From Erodium maritimum (Eukaryota > Streptophyta > Magnoliopsida > Geraniales > Geraniaceae), in NCBI GenBank assembly GCA_963921825.1, contig OY997588.1, positions 132,091,203 to 132,155,202 of the forward strand: a stretch of 64,000 bases of DNA, in the 5' to 3' direction. A program made the translations under genes and the position numbers. Shown here piece by piece: positions 57,648-64,000 of this stretch. Below the pieces are notes generated by a model. That model made no database searches. It had not been told where the DNA came from and was given only the letters and a program-made list of their open reading frames with translations. Each line of letters opens with the position of its first letter. Position 1 is the stretch's first letter.

Positions 57648-60600
57648 TCAAGCATGATGGCTGCCAAGTTGTGATCTCCCAATGAGCGTTCTTGCCAATG
57701 GAATTAGGGGTACTTCTTCATCCACATTCATGTCCGAGATAGAATGGTTCCCCCCAATGCCACTATTGTTATCAATGCTACTGTTTGGATTGTATAAATC
57801 AGATGATTTCTTCTCCATCTTCCAATCCTGTATCCAACATACAAACCCAACCATCAAACAAAAAAATCACCAATTCAAGCAACAGAGAGAATTGCTACCA
57901 GGGCAGTGAGTAATTAAAAGGGGAGGGCTACCCCCTGTTGAGAGGTTAGGAAGACAAATAACAAATAAGTTTAGATGCAATGGACAAGGATAAAGATCAT
58001 TAGTAATATATGAAAGATTATTGAGAATGAGATTGACCTTCACAATTCTGTCTGGAATACTATCAGTAGGTAACTGAGATGCACGAACGTCTTTAACCTT
58101 TATATAGTTATACATGACAACACCACATAGAGCTGCATGGGTAAAAAAGACATTAAATAAAACAAGATTAAGAATTGATGTACATGAGTTTTTTTTTGTA
58201 ATTTTCAAACTTCAAGTACCAATTGCATAGCCAATTATATTCAGCCCGGTTATTGTGGATTCAGGAAATATGACAGTTGAAAGGGCAATCAGTATCCAAT
58301 CTTTCAGAACACCAGCAACTCTCATGGTAACTGCTCCAGTTCTACCAATCACTAAGAAAATGGAGAAATTCAAGGCCAAAGCACAAATAGCATTGGAGAA
58401 AAAGATCCAGAAGTTGAACTGAATCTGTGATACTTCCATTGTAGGCTTCTCCAGTAAATACCAGGGCACAAACAGAAACACAAAGCTGCATGAAACGAAA
58501 TAAGAATTAATACAGCACTCAGGCAATAGCATATAATTCATGAATAACCTTAGATATAGATTAATCCTCTAGGAATTTGACTGCCCACATCAATGGAATG
58601 TAAGTAGAACACTGAACACCATATTCCAGAAGCAAATAATGGTATGAAATATCCACATAATCATCACTCACATTACCCATTATATAACTCTGTAGATCAC
58701 ATTATTCAAAAGTACTTAATCGAAAGAAACACCAGTTAAAAGATTTCGACCAAATTTTAATAGAACATTTGTCAACTTTAGTAAGCCATGTTTTATCTGT
58801 GTATGAGAGGTGGCAATAATATGTATCCTGAAATAGTAAACCCAGTACCTGCATGGAGCTATGTAATACAAACTGGTGATGGGATTCAAAGTCAGGCCCT
58901 TCTTTTGAAGAAGCACTTGAGTCAAGACCAGCCGAAGAGCTTCTGCAAAGATGCCAGTGACCTGGTATACTGTACCGACTACATTAAAATGAATTTCTCC
59001 ATATGAGGAGACGACAACTCCAACACTGACCAGCACCATGTTCAAGAACACATCACACCTCAATACATCAGTGCCACATAAAACAGCCATGAAAAATGTT
59101 GCTACTGGCACTGACACCAAAAATTAAACAAAGAACCATTTTTCGTCAGAGAATGTCATCACACCAAAAAAAAATTATATGGACTTTGTTTCTACATACT
59201 TAAAGCTTTGAGCATCTGAATGAAGGCCACGGAGATGTGCAAGTAAGCAGTGTTGCCAAACCTGGTGAACAAGAAAAATAGATAAAATATGTCATCATAA
59301 GGAAATTATGAATGGCACCTAGAGGGTCAACTGTTGTGGAAGCAAAATTATCAACTTCCGTTGAATACATACTGTACCTAGAGCATTCTACAGTTATTTT
59401 AAGATACAACTATCAACACCACTGCAACAGAATGATACTTTTACAGATTAAACAAGAGCAAGAAAGACCAGAAACCAGTGAGACCTTTCTTCATACATAA
59501 CTAATCATCACAGTAGAAGTTACAAGATACATTCAGCCGACTTTGATTAAAATACAATTTTGTGATAGAAGGGAGCATTCAAGGCAGGTAAAGAAGGCTA
59601 ACCAAGACAGTCTGAGCAAACACCTGCCTTGATTCAGTTTGTTTTCACTCTTAGATTCAGTTGCTTCTATGACCAATTAGAACTTGACAAACAACTGTCA
59701 AGTATATATAGGGTTTTCTTTAACTTAAAGTTTGAATGGATAATGAGAAGCTCAAAACTGTTTGTATTGTAAATCAAGCACATACTGCATATAAGAAGAT
59801 AATGAGCAATTCTTGATTGGCATTCTATATAATGGATTAGAACAGGTAATATGCAATGGTGAAATGCTAACCTCGATAAAGATAAGCTAAAAATTGATTT
59901 CACAATCTACTTGTGCATGCAACAATCCATTCTTTTATACTGCCTCAAGATGCAAAAATATAAAATTTGCTCCAAAATCAAAATACTCAGATATTACGAG
60001 TCCAAAAATATCAGGACTCAAGAATACTTCATACTTTTATAGTGCAGGTAACCAACAACTATTCTGTAATAGCTAGTTTAGTGTTATGAGCAGTACGGGC
60101 CGGTACACGGAGATATACCAAAGCCCACCGAGAGTGGCCGGTTAAGGAACGTTTGGAACTAGTTAGTTTATTTCCTGTTTTTAATAGAAGTCCTTTATTT
60201 AGCTGAGTGTAATAGGAATTAGAAATTTGGGTAGAGTATTGACCAAATACGTTTGTATTAGGTCTTCTAGTTTTGGGTAACCTCCATGGCTATAGATACC
60301 AAGGGAGAAGAATAAAATAGGGACATTGAGAAAAATAAATCTGGTTTTTTATTGAGGTGTAAGCTCTCTCTAACGAGCTTGTTACAGTCACGATTGCAAG
60401 AGGGAAGAACAAAGGCTCGCCATCGCGAAGCCGGAACTTCAACTCAGCCGCGTATTACGGCCCTGAAACGCGATCTCGTAGTCAGGGTCTTAACAAAGTT
60501 GAGTTCCAACCCCGAAATCATGTCTGAACCATAAAATAGCATATAAAATTGCTAAAAGAAAACGTAACCCTATGGATGAACATGACACACAAAACCAGGG

Positions 60601-63362
60601 CCTTCAAAGGCTTACTATACATGGTTGATAGTTTGAATACAGAATTAGATTCCGTGTACATCTAGGAGATATAGCTAACCAGATATGTGAAGGCTCCTTG
60701 ACTTGAAGTAATAAATGGTGTCAAAAACATTGTGTGCAATTCAGGAAAATAAACAAGTGAGATATGAAACTTGTCATAAATAAGACATTCAGTTCATAAA
60801 CACATAATAGCTTACCAAAGACTTGACGCAAAGAAGGCACTTATCGGTATTACACATGTTGCGTATCTGTCACATCAGAAGAAAAATCAGAAGAATGAAA
60901 GGAAACCAAAAATGGATGAATGCAAACCACATCTTTCATCACTTACATTTCAAATGTCATTTTGACTGGAGTTACAACCTGCATATTCAGAAAATAGAAG
61001 TTATTGCCTCGGGACACCGCACTAAATAAATAAGAAAAAGATGAAATAGTGCAGAGATGCTGAAGGCTCCTATTGAGCTCAATAATGGCAGGATCAATGG
61101 AACTATATGCATCTGAAAAGTTTATTTTGTTCTAGTTTTATTGGAAGTTGTTGCTTTGCTAGGGACTGCAACTTGGGTGGCGACCAACAAATCCTGTTGA
61201 GTTATTTTTATGCTATCTTAGTTGATGTAAATTCAACAATTGCCACAGTGAAGACACTACTAGTTTCCACTTGTAATCTGGTCAGCAGCAAAGTTTACCA
61301 ATATATCAAGAAATAAATAAAAATATGTTGGTGATGCTGGTGTTTCTGGTGTCTTCAGATAAAGAACGGGAATGGAGAAATGAAGAGAAAAATCACGGAA
61401 GTGGAAGAATTCTAAGATGTAGGGAAAAACAATTAAGTTGACAGAGTATCTGTTAACAAACTGTGCATACTGTCAGTGTTCACATCAATGGAAAGTGAGT
61501 TGGGAAATAATTCAGGGCATAAAGGTTTCCACATCAGAAGTCTGGACTTACAGATAGAATAGATTTGACTAATACATGAGATGGCAAATGCTTTATTGTT
61601 AGACATGTACTTCATATTTGCAAATCTATGAGAATTTGTATGCCACAACTATAAACTCAGCTTGGTAATATGAATTAAAATAGTTTATTTCCAATGGGAC
61701 AAGAAGGATTGCATAGCTATAATTTGTAGGCCATAGCTATGAAATCCCTCTTGTGGCATTGGCCTATATATTTCATGTCCAATACAAGTGGCAAGGACTG
61801 TTATTGCACAAGCCATCCTCACTATTCACCTGTATATATTATACATTCGTTTAGGCACAAAACAATACTAATTTTATACTTTTCTTTCTTTGCAGATGCG
61901 CGTGAGTTTTGAGGCACAGAACCAAAACTATGGAACCCTTGCAAGTGAAGATGGGAGTACGAAATTCTAAATTCCCCATGACACTTACTTTACTGGTAAT
62001 ATGGTTTCGCACCCCTTGGATAGCCCAAATATTACAACCATTAAATTTCTAATTAGGTGCTAAAACTTAAATAAAAATAAAGTGACAGTAAAATGCAAAA
62101 CCATATCTCCCAAATTTATTCGATAATCAATTTTTATATTTTTCCATTTGATTCGAGCAAGCCAAATTTAGGGCATAAAACTCATTCACGAAATATAAAA
62201 CTTCAAGACTCTGCACATGAAATATTCAATGAATATGATATGAGCAATTCTGATCTATAAAAAAAGAGTATAAGCAACTTTCCTTTTTCAAATGTGTGTA
62301 ATATAGCACAAAATACATAAAATGCCAAAACATTAGAGAACGAAAGGAAGTCATACCTTGAAAACACGAACAAGGAAGAATGCAACCATTCCAGAAAATC
62401 CCATATGAATCATTGTAAGTGTTATAGGTAATGGAAAATTGAAATATTTCGGAGAGAGAACCCACTGCAAGAAAATCATTTAGTTATCCTTATGAAAACA
62501 AAAATATAACTGATAAATATACATATGAGATCATGGATTAGTTATCCCTCAGATCCAAAATACATGTACTAATTTCATAAACTGAAAGTTCCAAAATAAA
62601 TGTAAGTTTTCTTTAGCGGACATAAAGTACCATGGATTACTAATAACATCCTTGCATGAGTTAGTTATTACCATATGAGTGTATTAGCAAATGGGAGCAC
62701 AGGTGGGGCAGTGAACACTAACTCCAGATATACAGATCATTTTGTAAGACTAGGAGACATAGCATAACCATAAGAGCAAATCTCATATATAGTTTCTTCA
62801 GGATAAAAGCCTCCTTAGCCTGGTCTAAAAACCCATAACATAGTGCTCAGTAGAACGTAAGGTGCTACACATACTATAGAGCAGTAATTGATCAGGCTTA
62901 CTATTATGATTAAGAATCTGTAGTGCAATATGCATCCTAGCAATACTAATTAAGCTCAGGGTCACATTTGAGTTTATTAAGCCTGGGATGTGAAGCTTTG
63001 TAGCAACGAAGACCAAAAAGGCTTAAGGTAGATTGCCTATAAACTGTACATAATATAAGAAGTAATGGTCACTAGTTTAGAATTGCAGGGTAAATGCATT
63101 CTAAATCACTACCACATATCAAGTTAAGACCCAAGCTCTATTTCATCATGTGGCCCATACATTACATGCAGTAAATCAAGTACCGGTACAGTTAGAAACC
63201 TAAACCCACTACAGATTTCTGACAGCATACATATAACATAACTAGACAATCAAGAAAAGATCAAAAGGGCATTACCTTGTTGTACAGTATAACTCCAGAG
63301 GATAGCAAAATGTAGATGAAAAGGTAGGCATAAGTCAACACAAGCGATCTATTGACAAGCAT
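57648..63362 (-). CDS. Probable sugar-phosphate/phosphate translocator (TPT/EamA), 9 coding exons
   Basis: Multi-pass carrier of the triose-phosphate/nucleotide-sugar transporter family; substrate not established from sequence. Exons in transcript order: 63276-63362, 62357-62464, 60947-60978, 60816-60866, 59200-59261, 58849-59110, 58220-58485, 58038-58132, 57648-57827. Phases agree and introns are GT-AG. The product is 380 aa. From the N-terminus: MLVNRSLVLTYAYLFIYI, then GVILYNKWVLSPKYFNFP, FKVVTPVKMTFEIY, GNTAYLHISVAF, SSYGEIHFNVVG, QKKGLTLNPITSLYY and RVAGVLKDW, with about ten hydrophobic segments and an acidic tail (NVDEEVPLIP). Family resemblance is closest to Arabidopsis At3g17430/At1g48230 as I remember them. 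There is no plastid transit peptide, so an endomembrane location (Golgi or ER) is likely. Intact. Introns 2 and 4 exceed 1.3 kb; intron 4 holds a probable LTR remnant. Confidence 0.92.
60087..60540. mobile_element. Possible LTR or other repeat remnant in transporter intron 4
   Basis: From TGTTATGAGCAGTACGGG the base composition shifts to a leader-like pattern with a possible polyadenylation signal (AATAAA near 60311) and a GC-richer end. It resembles a Ty1/copia-type LTR, but I found no clear right terminus or target-site duplication. Confidence 0.3.
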
Positions 63363-64000
63363 TTTGCCCGCTGCTATCTTCCACCACAAAGATTATTCTT
63401 GACTCTGTTGGTTTCTAGCCTTCACAGCATGATTCTATCGGAAACAAGATGATATCCCAAAGGCGGAATAGGCGGAATAGAAGATGGCCCTCTCAACAAT
63501 TGAGCAGTTTCTCAGCAGTACACAAATGAATGTTTGTTTGCAACAGCGGCTACTGTGATGTGAAGTATCACATACAATACAAATGCCTAAATCCTAAAAA
63601 AAACAAGGACCAAAATGAGCATGGAAACTGAATCAAGAAAAAACCCAAGATTTAGAAGATAAAAAAGTAGGAGGAAATCAGAAATGAAAGCGAAGTTACA
63701 ACCAGATTTCACACATAAGCTGATCCATAATGTGACACGCCTATCGCTTTTCAACAACAATTTACAAAGCATGCTAAATCTAGAGCAACAATGCGAACCA
63801 CGAAAGAGAGAGAAAAATCTAAAGCAATAATCAGTCGATCCGATCTGCGGGTCAGTAGCGGCGAACATTACAAAGAACACTAAATCGGTATCAAAAATCA
63901 GCAGAAATTAACAAGACCCACCTCCCAAAATCAATCGACAGATCTTTGGATCAATCGGCCAAGTGCAGACGCTGTAACACAGTAACACACACGCAAGAGA
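63363..64000 (-). promoter_or_regulatory. 5' leader and promoter side of the transporter gene
   Basis: Upstream on the minus strand of the ATG at 63362. A leader intron is possible, but I cannot place the splice sites with confidence. The minus open frame at 63587-63880 has no domain and is probably spurious. Confidence 0.35.

Overview
This is nuclear DNA of a flowering plant, most likely a eudicot. Two spliced genes with clear plant orthologues (an NPSN-type Qb-SNARE and a TPT/EamA-family transporter) lie at the right end, both with short exons, GT-AG introns and AT-rich non-coding DNA. Roughly the left three quarters is a transposon graveyard. The only other apparently intact gene is a single-exon RING-H2 protein at 17.6-18.2 kb. 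I cannot name the species from the sequence.

Layout. 0-11 kb: a small hAT element, a truncated PIF/Harbinger element, an antisense L1 (LINE) remnant, a solo LTR (3102-8680) with a second solo LTR of the same family nested inside it in the opposite direction (3307-6212), a Harbinger-type MITE, and a 1.6-kb solo LTR of another family (9397-11015). 11-18.3 kb: degraded L1 ORF1 pieces, a possible CACTA remnant, two inverted L1-derived copies, then the RING-H2 gene. 18.9-44 kb: a Russian doll. An old L1 ORF2 on the + strand is cut by three non-LTR insertions with readable target-site duplications (TSDs) and probably by a fourth. One of these was itself hit by an 18.9-kb Ty3/gypsy array. 44.4-48.3 kb: a PIF/Harbinger element with a broken ORF1, containing another solo LTR. 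It ends 354 bp before the NPSN start codon. 48.6-55.7 kb: NPSN13-like gene (+ strand, 10 coding exons, 264 aa). 57.6-63.4 kb: sugar-phosphate/phosphate translocator-like gene (- strand, 9 coding exons, 380 aa). These two genes converge.

The most interesting object is the gypsy array at 23134-42061: LTR A, internal, LTR B, internal, LTR C, flanked once by the 5-bp TSD ATAAG. The two 7504-bp units share the same broken gag and protease. LTR B is a mosaic: its left part follows LTR C and its right part follows LTR A. That is what one unequal crossover between the LTRs of a single old insertion should leave, the reciprocal outcome of the solo LTRs seen elsewhere in the window. LTRs B and C also carry a foldback element whose loop resembles part of a PIF/Harbinger ORF1, a relative of the element at 44-48 kb.

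I did not find a new gene system such as a biosynthetic cluster or a defence cassette. What is new here is mainly structural: readable nested insertions with target-site evidence, ORF1-only L1 derivatives, and short stem-loops near the 3' ends of the non-LTR elements.
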